Origin: Stenogyne calaminthoides
Lineage: Eukaryota > Streptophyta > Magnoliopsida > Lamiales > Lamiaceae
Reading direction: 5' to 3'
Assembly: GCA_037126765.1 (NCBI GenBank)
Contig: JBBCBC010000012.1
Location: 1,860,001-1,924,000, forward strand
DNA length: 64,000 bases
Shown: positions 1 to 13,229 of the stretch, one piece after another
Numbering within the stretch: the first letter of the stretch is position 1
Layout: each line of letters starts with the position of its first letter
Notes under the pieces: generated by a model
What the model was told of the DNA's origin: nothing
Database searches by the model: none
The model's input: the letters and a program-made list of their open reading frames with translations, nothing else
Made by a program: the position numbers and the translations under genes

Positions 1-143
1 CCAAGACAAATAGGAGATCACGAGCTACTTTTGCGGTGGCTATCGCTTGTACCCAAAATTCGAAGAATTTTTCCTTTTTCCGATTTAAAAAAAAAAGGTA
101 TGAGAACGAGATCTAATATTAAAATAGTACAAACTTTCCCGTG

Positions 144-333
144 AAATTTATTCATAATATGAAACTCATACCATTACACTTATAAAGTGATATCATTACT
201 TTTATAAACTAGTACCTATTCATTTAATACTACGATCTCAATTTATAAATGTATTAGATCAGTTGATAAGTATAGTGGTATTAATTCATAAATATAGTGA
301 TAAAAATTTCGTACTATGAATAAATTTAACCAG
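144..333. repeat. Short AT-rich inverted-repeat element (MITE-like family A, copy 1)
   Basis: The ends are near-inverted copies: AAATTTATTCATAATATGAA on the left and TTCGTACTATGAATAAATTT on the right. The inside contains ATCTCAATTTATAAATGTA, which recurs almost unchanged near 24962. Related sequence in the same order lies near 2115-2280, 12940-13100, 20395-20500 and 24890-25050. This is seen directly; calling it a MITE is inference, since no clear target-site duplication was identified and no coding potential is visible. Confidence 0.5.
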
Positions 334-655
334 AGACCTACCTTAAAATAATATTTGAAGTGCCCTTGAAAAAAATAGTGTGTTGTATAAGCGCATTGCC
401 TTAGAATAATAACACGACAGCCTACCATAATATATATGGCAATTATAATAAATAATAACAATTTGCCCCTCTCGATTGGACATAGACACATGAAGAGATG
501 AATGAAAATTGGTGCAAAAAGCAATGTATCTCTGGTAATTGCTATTAATTATTAGTTGGAAGAGCTTAGCCCTCAGAGTCAGCTCTGTCCCAATTCATGA
601 ACACAAATATTCTCTAAGTACTATTTTGTTTGAACATCTTCTTATTAAATGCATA

Positions 656-1264
656 AAATTTAGGGTTTAAATTTTGTGTACTAAATATACTTTGATCGTT
701 TTTTGGTGGCCCCATTTTGTTTTGATTTTGGTCTCAGTTTTTCTAAAATTTTAATATTGACCCGTTTCACTGGCTTTAGAAAGATTCAAGGTGTAAATAT
801 TACATATGCAATTATTTTTATTTTCTTTAATTTGAAGTCATTACTAACTTTTTTAATCCTAATATTTTGTTAGGTTTTAGGTCGGGTTTAAAATAATTTG
901 TATATTAAAAACAAAGCAAATTGGGTCCATTTGCTGGGTCTAAATTGACCCAAAAATAAAATAATTAAATCAATATATGCATAAAATCACTCTCCTTCCT
1001 AAAAAATGCAAAAAAAAAAATCTCTAATACAAAATTATTTGGATTAAAAAAATTTAGGTGGCATTTCAAAATTAAAGAAAAAATACAAAATAATTACATA
1101 GGGTGACGGTTACTGTTTTTGGTGACCTCGCATAACAAGTTAAAAAGATCAATTTCAAAATTTTTGATAACTTACAGGACCAAAATAAAAAAATCAAAAC
1201 AATCGGGATCAATTTCAAAACGAGGCAAAGTTACAGAATTACAAAAAATTTAAACCCTAAAATT
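656..1264. mobile_element. TIR element of about 0.6 kb, non-coding
   Basis: The left end (TTAGGGTTTAAATTTT near 660) and the right end (AAAATTTAAACCCTAA near 1248-1263) are inverted copies. Similarity continues inward with gaps, for example GTTTTGATTTT followed by TTTTGGTC on the left and their complements on the right. No protein is encoded. A related start (TTTAGGGTACAATTTTGTGTAC) occurs near 18400. It looks like a non-autonomous DNA transposon; the superfamily cannot be assigned. Confidence 0.5.
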
Positions 1265-1879
1265 TAATTGATAAAAGTATACACGAACCTCCCTTAATTT
1301 TATTAAATGTATAAAATCTCACGTGTTTGATAAAAGTGAGCACGAAATTCTCACCACCACTTCTTGAGACACAGTTTGTGTCTCTGTGTTTCTGTCCAAG
1401 TGTATATTGTGTGCTTGCTTTTTCTTTATACAAAAGACAATTATGTAAGTTCACATTTCAATTTTACGTCGTCAGTGTTCTTTGAATGAAAGTGGACAGT
1501 ACTACAATAGAGATCTCATGGGTATTTTTATAAAACATATGAGAATTTTTTGCAAAATTAATGAAACACATTGAAGTTTTGTGCATATTTCATTAAAAAA
1601 TATAGGATTTTTTTTTTTAAACCCATAAGTACTTGCTTTTAATTAACCCTTTCACTTAACATATATAAATTGACAAAATTCTTGTGCAGTAATAATGATG
1701 TAATAACATTGATCAGATGTATTATGAGATTTATGCAAGTTAAATTTACTCTTCTTTTATTACCTGATTTGAACCACTGTTTTAGATTAATTATTGAATT
1801 TTGTTTTGTCCCACCTAAAACAATTTCAAGAGTTGGCATCTTGTATAAACAACATGTTTATCGAACTAATTAAAACAAT

Positions 1880-1882
1880 ACA

Positions 1883-1924
<42 letters not shown>
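1880..1924. repeat. (TA)n microsatellite
   Basis: About 20 uninterrupted TA dinucleotides. The flanks are AT-rich and hold no gene. Confidence 0.95.
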
Positions 1925-1927
<3 letters not shown>

Positions 1928-2114
1928 CATCTCTTTACATATTACATATGAATCATGCACAGATAGGATGATCCATCAAACAGTATGGGCATAGCCAATA
2001 ATTGGGAAGATGCAAAAAACTAATATATCACCCATACACCCTAATAACAATTTCCGTCGACTTTCTAAGGATTTTATTTAATTGATTAAGGCAAAAAAGT
2101 TTCATATTATACTA

Positions 2115-2280
2115 TTCACTAATTTTCCAACTAAACTTATTCATAACATAAAATTAATAACATTACATTTATAAACTAATGTTATTATTCTTATTAATCA
2201 ATACCAGTAACACGTAATATTATAATCTTGGTTTATAAATGAAATGGTATCGTTAATGTCATACGATATTAATTTTGTTA
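2115..2280. repeat. MITE-like family A, copy 2
   Basis: Shares with the element at 144-333 the succession of short blocks TTATTCATAA, CATTACA-TTATAAACTA and a GGTTTATAAATG-like core, but is more diverged. Non-coding. Confidence 0.35.
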
Positions 2281-2339
2281 ACCCAGAAAAGTAGTACCTG
2301 AAATAGAATAAACTAATACCGTTTCCCTCTGCAACTAAT

Positions 2340-2930
2340 ACCCTTAACCCAGAAAACAGAAAATCAACACCACAAATCAAACAAAGAACGCAACAACGAT
2401 TTTACGTGGTTCGATCGAAGTGATCTACATCCACGGAGGATCAAGGACGACTTTCACTATCATACAATCACCAATTACAAGATACAATCGCTCAATTCAC
2501 GGAGCATTCACCAAGTTCTATCGATTTTGAATATGAACCCTAAATCTCAAAATTGAACTATGCTCTCTCAATGATTCCAAATGATAACTGAATCACTAAA
2601 CTCAAATGTATAACAGAATTGAAACCCCTAACAAACCCAAACGGAATCGCTGCTCACGACTCGAATAGCTTGGACGCGTTTTGCGCGTGTAACGGTCATA
2701 ACCGTCTGAAGAATACGGGCTCAACTTCTGAAACTCGTTCTTGGGCCTGACTTGGCTATTGGGCCAAAGGAATGAATTAAAGACTTGGGCCGAAACTCAG
2801 ATGCAAGTCCATAAGCAAACAAACCGGTCCAAAGTGTATCAGTATCAGTTCTGACTCTGAACAGTATTAGTTGAGCTTCATTCTTTGACATTGCATTTAC
2901 TTCATCAAATTTATAAATATAAGGCAAATT
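2340..2930. repeat. Probable retrotransposon LTR remnant
   Basis: The block ACGATTTTACGTGGTTCGAT...GATCTACATCCACGG (2396-2440) is a motif I know as widespread in asterid LTR and retrotransposon-derived sequence. It is followed by moderately GC-richer, non-coding sequence with no reading frame of note. No matching second LTR was found in the window, so this is at best a solo or truncated LTR. Confidence 0.35.
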
Positions 2931-2934
2931 CTCA

Positions 2935-3246
2935 TGTGCACCATTTGCACAAAATCAATTTGGTGCAATTTAATTTTAGGAGTTCTTCTTATTTTTTTTT
3001 AGTTTTAGTTTTTTTTTTTCAATTTCAGTTTTCTTTTTAACTTTAATTTCAGTTTTTTTTCTTTTTTTTTCTAATTCCGACCCAATCCCGCCTGAAAGTG
3101 GTTCATGGTTCACTCGCCCAAGTGGTTCATGGTTCACCCGACCAATGATTCATATATGATTTAGGGTTCATTGTTTAGGGTTAGGGTTTAAATAAGATAA
3201 ATCATCCAAATTAAAATTGAATCCAATTAAATTGGTGCATGAGGTA
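2935..3246 (+). mobile_element. MITE-like family B, copy 1
   Basis: The ends are inverted: GGTGCAATTTAATTTTAG on the left and AAATTAAAATTGAATCCAAT...TTGGTGCAT on the right. The inside has a T-rich stretch and a repeated phrase GTGGTTCATGGTTCAC. A second copy lies in opposite orientation at 4618-4845. A short telomere-like TTTAGGGTTAGGGTTTA near 3174 belongs to this element. Non-coding. Confidence 0.55.
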
Positions 3247-3419
3247 CAATAACGAGAAATTTTAAAATATAATGCTATAAATTTCATACTATAAACAAAT
3301 TTCAATTTTAGTTTTACTCTATACGAAGAAGAGTTCTTATCAAATTAAAAAATATTATACATATAAATGAAAAAAAAAATACAAATTACGACAAACATCA
3401 ATATTTATCCAAAATCTTG

Positions 3420-3983
3420 AGACATTTTGAATCTGCAATCGATTTTTACTTTGCGACGGATATACATTTTTTTTTGACAGGTGCAACGGATATACTTTAT
3501 AAACTATTATAAAATTCTCACTATCCAACATTATGCAAAAAAATAAAGAAATGTCTACTTAAAATTTTCAAATAAATACAGAATTTTTCAACAACAAAAA
3601 TAATTTGATATTTAAATAGTGAGAATTGCATATGAATTGTCTATGAATTTTAATAGATATATAAATTACCTATAAACAAACTCATTATACATTTGTAATT
3701 TTTAGAAAGAAATAAATTATTCTACCCAATAATTCTCTGCATAACTTACATTTTTCAGACAATTATATTTATAGTTTAGAAATGACTTATAAAACAAAAT
3801 TTATCTCAGAAATATATTTTTATAGACAAATTTACCTATATATAAAGATGTCTATATATTAGAAAAATTTTGTATGGATGATCGTAGATAAATTATTATT
3901 ATTTAAAGATAAAATTATTTCATTAGCAATTCCACAAACGTATTGGAATATTTCGTAGATAAAACTCTATTTTCTTGTAGTAT
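3420..3983. mobile_element. Possible CACTA-type non-autonomous element end
   Basis: The right part ends in CTATTTTCTTGTAGTA, whose complement TACTACAAGAAAATAG is one base from the CACTACAAGAAAA start common in plant CACTA elements. The inside resembles 5100-5530 (both have AAATAGTGA-AATTC and ATTACCTA-AAACAAA blocks). The other end was not located, so element limits are uncertain. Confidence 0.3.
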
Positions 3984-4617
3984 AAATAAATTCGACCAAA
4001 TTTAAACGTTGACATCTATTAGTAAATGGACACTGCAATTCCTCAAGAATTATAAAACTGCCTCAAGATTTGCATTCCTAACTTTCTCAACTACAATTGC
4101 ATAATTTGCAATTCTAATTATGACTTAGCAGTCATCATGATCTCTTAAAAGTTTCGAAGATTCGCTTTGTTTCCGCAGAAGCTTTTGTTTCGTAGTGCAA
4201 TTAAAATTAACTTAAAAAAATTCATTGTATCATATTGGAGATAATTATTGTAGCCCGCAAATATTAAATTATGGAATAATTTCGTTTTACGTAAAAAGTG
4301 AAGAACGTACTCTTTTCTTGACTTTGTTTGGTTCAAGTTACTTGGAAGTATAAAGTTGTTTTACATGTGTGAGATTTCCAGTGAGAACTGTTACAATTAT
4401 AACAGATGCAATAAAGATACTACGTACGTTCACAGGTCAAAGAAAACATATCATGTTGAGAAGTGGCCATAATACAGAATTACGACCCCCACAAACTCAG
4501 TGTCAGGATTTACTATTTAGATTTTAGAGGGTGTCTGAAAAAAATTATTATGATTTTGAAGAATTAATTAAGACAGTGTTTATGAGAAAATTGGTTAACA
4601 GTAGAAATTGATAGAAG

Positions 4618-4845
4618 AACATTTGTGTGCACTAATTACACAAAGATACAATTGCATGAATTAGATTCAATTTTAATTTGGATGAATCATCTACACCCTA
4701 AACACTAAATCATGAAACCCAAATCATGACATATTCTGCCCAAATAACTATGAACCACTCGGGCCGAGTGTCGGCCCAAGAAAAAAAAAAAAGCTGAAAT
4801 TGAAATCCAATCGCACTAAATTAAAATTGGTACAAGATGGAGAAT
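4618..4845 (-). mobile_element. MITE-like family B, copy 2 (inverted)
   Basis: Reads on the minus strand like 2935-3246. The blocks GATTCAATTTTAATTTGGAT, a TAAACCCTAA-like stretch, AACCACTCGGGC and a poly-A tract appear in mirrored order. Non-coding. Confidence 0.5.
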
Positions 4846-5559
4846 TTGACAATTGATAATAGTCTTTTGTTAAAAAATTTAAAGAAAAAATTGATAGTGT
4901 TTACAAAAAATAATTAATACTAATATTTAAAAAAAGGCTCATAATTAAGCCCCCTTCAACTTTTTAACTTTTGATAGCTCAATTAATCTAATAAAGGAGA
5001 GAAAAAACATTCCAAATTATCTGTATACAATTCTAACTTATAATTTTTGCAAACATCCCTTTAATATTATAAAGAAAATAAAGAATTAATTACTTAAATT
5101 TTATAATGTGGTTACAAAATTTTCAACAAAATAATTACATTTTTAAATAGTGAAAATTCTTACAATTTATGTACAAAATTTTTCTAATATTTATGTATGA
5201 TGATTCTTAAATTCATCAAATTACCTAAAAAACAAATTGTTTTATAAGGAAAATGTGACTCATAGCTAGGCAATATGTTTTGTAGGTAATTTCCATTGAC
5301 AATTTGTTTATAGGTAATTTAAAGAATGAAGATGCGTATATGATTAAAAAAAATATGTAGACAAATTATAAATAATCTTTACTATTTATGTTTATAGGTA
5401 ATTTAAGGGATGGAGATGCGTACATGATATCTTAAAAAAACTTGTAGACCAGTTATAAACAATTAATCTTTATTAGTATTTGTTAAAAATTTCGTAGCTA
5501 TGTTACAAAATCCGTAGCCAATTCAAACGCTCTTTCTTTTTCTTTCTTCTTTTCTCCTT

Positions 5560-8500
5560 TTCCGTATAAATAAAATCAGATATTAACCAAATGTAAGGTG
5601 ATGATGATCACGTACAGTGTACATATATAAATAAATATATGTGTAAGTGTTGGCAATTGTTAGAAGAGAAATGTTTGCAATGATGGCAATCACTATATAT
5701 AATTCAGAGGTCACATGCAAATGCAAGCCACAAATTTGTACAAAATGTAGTGTGTGGGTCTCTCCTCAATTGCAACTACCAATTTTGTGTCCTTATGATT
5801 AATCTCATTCCTCCTTTTCTTTTTTGTCTTAACCAAGCAAATTACTGTTTAACTGTACCTTTGCAACACATCTTTCAAAAACATTATCAATTTCTTGTTG
5901 AAACTATTGAATATGTTAATAAATAATACTATTGTGTTTGTAATCATGCTTTTTCTAATTTCAGCCACAAGATCATAGAAGAAGCATTGTACTTATCCAG
6001 GTAATTGACATTATGCATCTTTTGAAACTCTACATGCGGTGTAAGGTGGATGATTAAGTACCAGCTGTTTGCAAACTTAGTAAAAAAAAATTTTTTTTAA
6101 AGATATATATCTAACTTTAAAATAAATGTTTATAGAACACTTTTTAAGTTCTAAAACACACATTAAATATAATGTTAGCTTTTTAGAGCAATTTACAATT
6201 ATAAAAATTTGTTAGTTCTTTTTTCTTACTCGTTAAATTTGAGATTACTTGACAAATAATTTAGAATGGAATGTTTTTTTACAACTACATAACTGATTCG
6301 ATCGTTAAAATATTTCTAAAACCACACTTTGATTTTTATAGACAAAAAAAAAAAAAAGCTGATTTTTTAAAAGAAAATAATTTATAAAAGTAATTAGACA
6401 TTTTTATTGAGAAATGAAAATTTAACTAATACTTTCACAAATTATACAATGAATAGAAATTCAACAATAAACAATTGATTGGTTGAAATACAATTTCATT
6501 CCATAACTTTAAAAATTTTCGGAAAAAAAATTCAAAAAATTTACGATTTTCATTTTCGTTATATAAATTACTCTATAATTTTTAACTATTTTAACTGAAT
6601 TTTAAACTTTTAGTCTCATAACTTAGAAATTTTCCGCAAACTTAAGGTCCAAGTAAATACGATTCGCGAATTTTGAACATAAAATTGGACCAATTAAAGA
6701 ATAATGAGACAAAAACTGAAAAAAACTTTAAACTTTTTTTTACCTCATGTTACAAAATCTAAAATTATGCGATGGAATTAAATTTTTAACTCAACAATTG
6801 AGATATTCTTTTGAATGAGATGGTCAAAATTCAGTAGTAGATTAAAAATTAATTAGCCGGAGTGAATTTGTGGGCTGACCCGAAATGCAGCAATGATGCG
6901 TATATCCGAATAGAAATTAAGAAGCTAAATTAATACAACCAAAAGAGGGTTTCCACACACAAAAAATAGGCCTCTTTTTTTGCCTGCTGACGGTGGGCCC
7001 TCCTAAATTTTAACTGCCAGTAACACCCACAGCCCATAACATTTAAAAAACAAAAGTCCTTTAATATAGGATCAATTATGATTGATGAACATATGATCCC
7101 CAATATATATTTATATAAAGAGTGGGTGGGGAGGGAGATGGGGTGGGTTAGGCCAAGTAATTACAATATTAATGCCCAAGACCGGCCTGATTCATATGTG
7201 GGCGCGACTCAACCCATTTTAAAAATGGGTTGTACGACTGACTAACCCAGACGGGTTTTTCGGATCAATTTGACGACATTTTGTCATATCCCTATTTACT
7301 CCTTTCTATAAAAGATAATAAAATAATTATATTTTTTTCAATTATTTCCTCCAAACATCTCAAAACTACATCTCACGCCATTACTTTTTACTTTAAAAAA
7401 TCATCTACTTTAATAATAAAATTAAAAAACACTACAATATACTCAATTAAAAAAAGTCATTTTATCACTTTAATTATTAATAAACAACTCCCACATTAAA
7501 AATTCATGCTAAAAAAACAAAAGAGATAAATAAACTTTTATTTTACGATGATTTAATTCAAGGCCTAATCGTCCCTTTAAATGTGGCAAAAAACTGCAAA
7601 AATTCCTTTCAATTCATGTTAAAAAAAATTCACCAGGTTTTTGGGCCCAAATAATTTTATTATCTTATATATATAAAATAAATGGTATTTGCACAAATAT
7701 TGTCTACTAATTCACACGTGTTCGAACTCTATTACTAAGGAAAAGAAGAGGAGGGAAAAATAATAGAAATAAAATGGAAAGAACTTTTTTGAGAGAAAGA
7801 TTTAAAAAAATAATGACTGGGTACAACATTCTTCTTTCTTTCTCCTTTTCAAGGACTTTCCGATTTAATTTCATGTCTCAATTTCAAAACTCTAATTTTA
7901 GAAACTTTTTATTTTAATTGATTCTTTTTATATTTTTTACTAGTTTAAATGGGTGAGTCTCCTCAGTTGGGGATTTATCTACGACCCACAACGTATTTTA
8001 AAACTTTCAACTTGTCAATCGAAACATTTTGATTTATTATACTAAAACGCCAGAACCCATGTTCGTAAATTATAATTTAAGGCTTTTAAATAGAATGTCA
8101 CAAATTTTAATACAATAAATTATAAAATTTTAAAAATACATTATGAAATATATTAAGACACGCGATGATATAACCTGCTGGTGTTTAAATGCATGATAAT
8201 AACTTTGAGAATTATGTGCGATGTTGGTTGATAATGGAAACGAGAAATTACAACTCTAACCTCAGCTTACATATTGATATACGTACGACTCTCAATCATA
8301 CTTTTTAAAAGCTCTCTTTGTTATTGCATGAATTATGAATTGTTTGTTTAGTTCTTCAATTCTCATTTACAATTTTCTTACAGTAGAGGGCCATATTACG
8401 AAATTTGATTCAAGAAAAATGTTATTAGGACCGGCACTGCTTAAATAATTACAGGTAATTATAATTTGAATAACGTAATAAAGCAAACATGAATAACGAC

Positions 8501-8560
8501 AAAAAATGGAAATTACAAGTTAGGATTATTAAAATTAATATATATATATTTGTAATATAT
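5560..8560. other. Gene-free AT-rich stretch
   Basis: I see no supported gene. Open frames are short and have no recognisable motif. The only local structure is a perfect palindrome AACCCATTTTAAAAATGGGTT at 7211-7231 inside a GGGTTTTTCGGAT-type repeat. Confidence 0.5.
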
Positions 8561-8859
8561 TTGTATGATTAAGCTTGGGGAATGATTGCAAAAGACATAT
8601 ATTCTCGATGTGTAGGCTGTTGCTGCATGTGTCGTACGTCGGAATATCTTATTATGTCCGTTTTATTTCAGCACTACTATATATATATATAGTCCACATC
8701 CTTCACCCATTAATCATCTTTCTTTCTTTTTTTCTTGTCATTTTTCTTATTACATTGCAACACATGATACTTAGATATTATACATATACATTGTTGGGAG
8801 TTCTTACATGTATTTGTCTTATGCATTAAAGTACTATTATTGTTGTGCTGCAGGTTGTT

Positions 8860-9130
8860 GAAATTATTGTTATTATCATTGATTGTTAAAATTATTATTA
8901 TTTGTTATTGTTCATTATCAAATTTTATTAGTATTATCTTATTTTAAAAGTATACTAGTAAATATTTTTATTCTTTTTTATTACTGGAATTATTTTAATT
9001 AATTTTTTTAAATTTTATTGTTATTTATTGATTGTTGAATTACTATTATTAATAATATAACAATATTATTATTGATATTAATAATATTAAATAGTATTAA
9101 ATATATTATTAATTTTAAAATTATTAATAT
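8860..9130. repeat. (ATT/AAT)-rich low-complexity tract
   Basis: Irregular TTATTA and AATAAT runs over about 270 bases. A (GA) run follows at 9147-9162. No coding potential. Confidence 0.75.
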
Positions 9131-9199
9131 CATAGTGACACACAAGAGAGAGAGAGAGAGAGGGGAATGGAGGAGACATGGATTTCAATTAATTTGCTG

Positions 9200-12100
9200 G
9201 GCCAAAATATCCACAGACCCACTATGGCCCAACAACATAATTTAATTGAAAAATGTTAGTTTTTCAATAAAAAAAAAAGGGTTTTGCTTTTGGGTTATAA
9301 TTGTGTTTCGAATTCATAAAACTCTTAAATGCAATGGTAGGGAAGCTTGTTTTGGGCAGGCTAGGGTTTTTTATATGAAATGAATTTGCAGAATTTCTTC
9401 AGTTCTTGCTAGTGCTTTTATAGCTTCAGCGGTTTCTTTGCCTCTAAATTTAAATTTGTTGGTTTAAGGATAAATTCTAAAAACATGATTTATTTTGTAC
9501 TAATTACAATTTAAAAACTAAAGTTTCAACTTTTTGCAAGATAGGTATTGAATTTTTTAAATTGTTGCAAAACAGTGGGGGTATTTTCATCAATTCAGAT
9601 GTGGATGTTTTGTCTGCTAATAATTTATACGAGAATTTTTTTTTTGCAACAATTTAGTTTTTATATTCGCCCAATAAAAATCAAAAGCTTGGTCCTTAAA
9701 AGTGAAAATAATTGGCAAAATTAAGTCTTGTTTCCTTGATTAATTTGTCCTTGGTTTAATTATAAATTTCTTGTGTTCGTTACACAATGAGTTTTCGATT
9801 GAACGAGATTACATTTCGTTATTGGTGTTCCATTTTATATTTAATAATATGGATGGATGTGCGATAAATAATAAAAATCAATAAATAAACTATATTTTTG
9901 CGGATTTGATGTTGTATAAGAGCGTTATGACCTCCCCAATTATTGTGATCACACACACCAAAGACGTGTGTGTATCCACAATGCCATCCAATAGTGGGGG
10001 AGGTGCACAACACCTCGCATAATACCAAATCCTTCCCCATATTTTGAGTCCATGTTTTAAAAATTACAAAAATAAATTATGCAAATTTTGAGTCCACAAC
10101 TATATCCAATTAATTGCAATTTTATATATTACTATCAAGTTTATATATATACATATATGTTTTGGTCTCAATATTAAATTATGCAAATTTTGTTTGCAAT
10201 GCTATGTTTGAAACATCTTACAATGCTTATAAAACTTTTTTAGCACACCCTTTACTAGCTAGTTCTTAGAAATGATAAAAAAAAATTAATTACAATTGGA
10301 GATATCTCTTGTGTAATAATGCCTGATGTACGTAATGTCTAAAACTTGCCTTAAATGTCCACTTGAAATTGGAAACAATTATAGATGTTGTATGTATCAC
10401 GCCAAGATTCTATAAATCTATTTTAAAAATATACAATTTATTATATTAAAATATATAACTTATTAAATTAAAACTTATAACTTATTTTATAAACACGTGT
10501 TATATATTTCAATTAAATAAATTGTATATTTTATTATAATAAATTATGTGTTTTTAACCATTCCTATTAATTTTTTTTATCTTTTTCATAAAAGTGTTTA
10601 GTTTCATTTTTTAGCCAAAAAAAAGTGCTTTTTTTTTCCTATTATACTATTTTTAATTATTTAGGTAAAGTTCTCCTTGTTACCTTGTAAATTAAGCTTG
10701 TACTATCATTTATTTTGGTTTGTACCCATCCTCTCGTACTACAATTTAATTCATTGTGTGTCATAATATTTAAGTTAAATCACTATATATATTAAACCAG
10801 AAACAACTTAATTCAATATGTACCAAAAAATTTATTCCGTATCAATATTTTTTTATCTTTTCACTTATAAAATAATGGTCCTAGTTAATGAAATAATGGT
10901 CATACTTAAAAAATATTATTTTTTCGCTAATCAAATAATGATTTCCAAGTAATTATGACAAAAGTTTTTTTTTTCCTATGTTTGGCTATTTATATATTCA
11001 TTTCCTATATATATCTTAAGTTTATGATTTATTTTCAGATATTAATAAATGTAAAATATTAAGCTGGAAGCCTGGTGGCAATGGTAATACTAAATATATT
11101 TATGTACTTTTATATATATTTGCAAGTGGTGATTGTATTGCGCGCCAATATTCTCAACAATGATCAATAATCTCAATTGTGGCCTGAAATGTATGAAAGA
11201 AAGAATCTGCTATGTTTAGAAGAAATATTAAGTCTTGGTTTTCATCAATGTTTGTGCTTCCCATATATAGGTGAGACCTCATTGTTAGGTGGGCTTCTGA
11301 TGGAGAGACTACATTAATAATTAAATTTGTTTGTGAAGAAAATTTCTGTTAAAAAGTACTTTTTATTTTATTAGTCTGAAAATGCCTTTTATATATAGTA
11401 TTACCTCCGTCATTCTAACTAATGCGGATTCTTAAAAAAATTAATCAGATGCTCGGATTCGATTTGTCAAAGGGATTCGCAAGATTAGCACCCGATTCGC
11501 CACGGCAAATCCCAATTTTTTTTACTATCGGATCGCCAGATCTTATTCCAAAGGATATGCCAGATATCGATCACGATTTCGAGGTTTTTTTTGTAAAATT
11601 TATTAAATTTTGGGGGTTTTTTTTTGTAAAAAATTAAAACTTACTAATAATTTGGAATACACTCTAAAACTTATTAAATATTAAAATTTATCAATCTTTT
11701 ATTATGATTTATGATTGTGTAGGTTATTGATATTTGATTTAATTGTTTTTTTTTACTTATGGGATGAATTCCTTGATATTAGTACATGTGTTTTTAAATC
11801 TCTTGATATTATTACATATGTTATATATAATTGTTGTATATTTTTTAATATTATTATAGGTGATATATATAATTAAATTAAAAAAAATTGACGATCCTCA
11901 GCCAGATAAAGATCCCCTAAAAATTTGAAAATCTCGAATCCCCATCCGAATCATATATCATATTCTGCACCCTCAAGACCAGATCCGCAGTAATCTCAAA
12001 TCCCAAGATAACGTGTACACTAACTTTATTATCGAAGGTTTTTTGAAGCGAAGTGTTTAATAGATTTAAAACGACAAAATAAACTTTTAAGGAGGGTATG

Positions 12101-12400
12101 ATAGATCCATCTCTTTCTATTATATGCATCTTTAAAAAAAATTTATCATTTTAAATACTAATAAAAAATCGCCGCTAAAACACATGAAAATATTAAACGC
12201 CAAGACGCCATTACATGACCAGAGATGACACGCTTTGAGTATGTATTGATTGAGTAACCTGAAAATACACTCATGACATATTTGGTAATACTTTAATCAT
12301 GATTTTTTTAAGTTTTTACAAAATCGTACTATTTCCTATTTTTTTTGTAATTCAATTTACCGTTTATTTTACAACTTAATTACTATTTACATGACAAACA
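9200..12400. other. Gene-free AT-rich stretch
   Basis: No gene can be supported. At 11420-11600 there is a patch less AT-rich than its surroundings (GATTCG, GATCGCCAGATC, GATATCGATCACG), probably a transposon fragment, but no family is recognisable. A second such patch lies at 9920-10040. Confidence 0.4.
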
Positions 12401-12509
12401 TTTTCAATGGTATTATTGTAAACCGTTGGAAAAGAGTATCGTGCATAAGTTGATCTCCGGTGAAGTTGTCATTATATTCATAAAAAGTTTGCGGCTAACC
12501 ACATACGAG

Positions 12510-12916
12510 ATTTTACTCTACACACTTAAAAATAATTTTATGTCTAAAACGCCCTAGTGTAAATGGCCAAATATATCCTTTTCACATATTTTTTTATAAT
12601 AATTTATAATTTTTTTAATCAAATACACCCAAATCTTAAATCCGCACACATAGCGGTGAAGGACATTGGACGTTAAATCGCGTCGTTGTAGGGATGATAG
12701 CGATGGACGCCCGCGTCATGGAGAAGAAAAGAAGTGTGGGGCTTTTTTTTTTTTCAATTTATGTTACTTTTTAGGTGTACAGGTGTTGTAGAGATTATAT
12801 TATATTTTTAAATTTTAATAGGAAAGGGTAAAATTGACCATATACAATGGTGTATTGAGTAAAGACTAATATATTAAATGGGTGTGTAAAGTAATAGGTG
12901 TGTAGAGAAAAAACTA
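12510..12916. mobile_element. TIR element of about 0.4 kb
   Basis: The left end (TTTTACTCTACACACTTAAA) and right end (GTGTGTAAAG...GGTGTGTAGAGAAAA) are imperfect inverted copies. The match continues inward (GTGTAAATGGCCAAATATATCC against the complement of GGGTAAAATTGACCATATAC). The middle holds a GC-rich patch near 12650-12740 with no open frame of interest. Confidence 0.45.
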
Positions 12917-12939
12917 GAAACATGTGATTTAGTGTGAAA

Positions 12940-13100
12940 AATAATATTATATTATAATACTTATCAATTAATACAATTACGCTTATAAACTAAATATGTT
13001 ATTTAGTAGAATATTATAATATTAATATATAAAGAAAGAATGATATCAATAAATGAACGATATGATATTAATATGATTATAATTTCATATTGTGAGCAAA
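12940..13100. repeat. MITE-like family A, copy 3
   Basis: Diverged relative of 144-333, with TTATAAACTAAATATGTTATT and ATGATATCAATAAATGA-like blocks in the same order. Non-coding. Confidence 0.3.
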
Positions 13101-13229
13101 TTTTATCGTATTCTTTTTATTTTTTGCAATTCAATTCACTTAGATTAATATTTTACAACTTACTATTTATATAACAAATATTTTCAATAGTAAACCGTCG
13201 GAAAGGCGATCATCGCAAGTATAGGGTGA

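Noticed and set aside
1..60. Possible coding end on the minus strand (FWVQAIATAK-like)
   Set aside because: Too short and cut by the window edge; resemblance to a copia strip could not be extended.
3172..3193. Interstitial telomere repeat (TTTAGGG-like)
   Set aside because: Only about two units, and they belong to a MITE-like repeat whose inverted copy near 4690 has diverged versions of the same bases.
7281..7499. 72-codon open frame on the plus strand
   Set aside because: Low-complexity K/I/S/T-rich translation of AT-rich DNA, with no splice context or motif.
8575..8829. 84-codon hydrophobic frame
   Set aside because: Hydrophobicity follows from T-rich DNA; no leader, homology or splice sites support a membrane protein.
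9819..10040. 73-codon minus-strand frame with several Cys and His
   Set aside because: Cys/His spacing fits no zinc finger, and the sequence contains imperfect inverted repeats typical of a transposon fragment.
11422..11637. 71-codon frame on the plus strand
   Set aside because: Ends in low-complexity F/V/K and has no recognisable domain.
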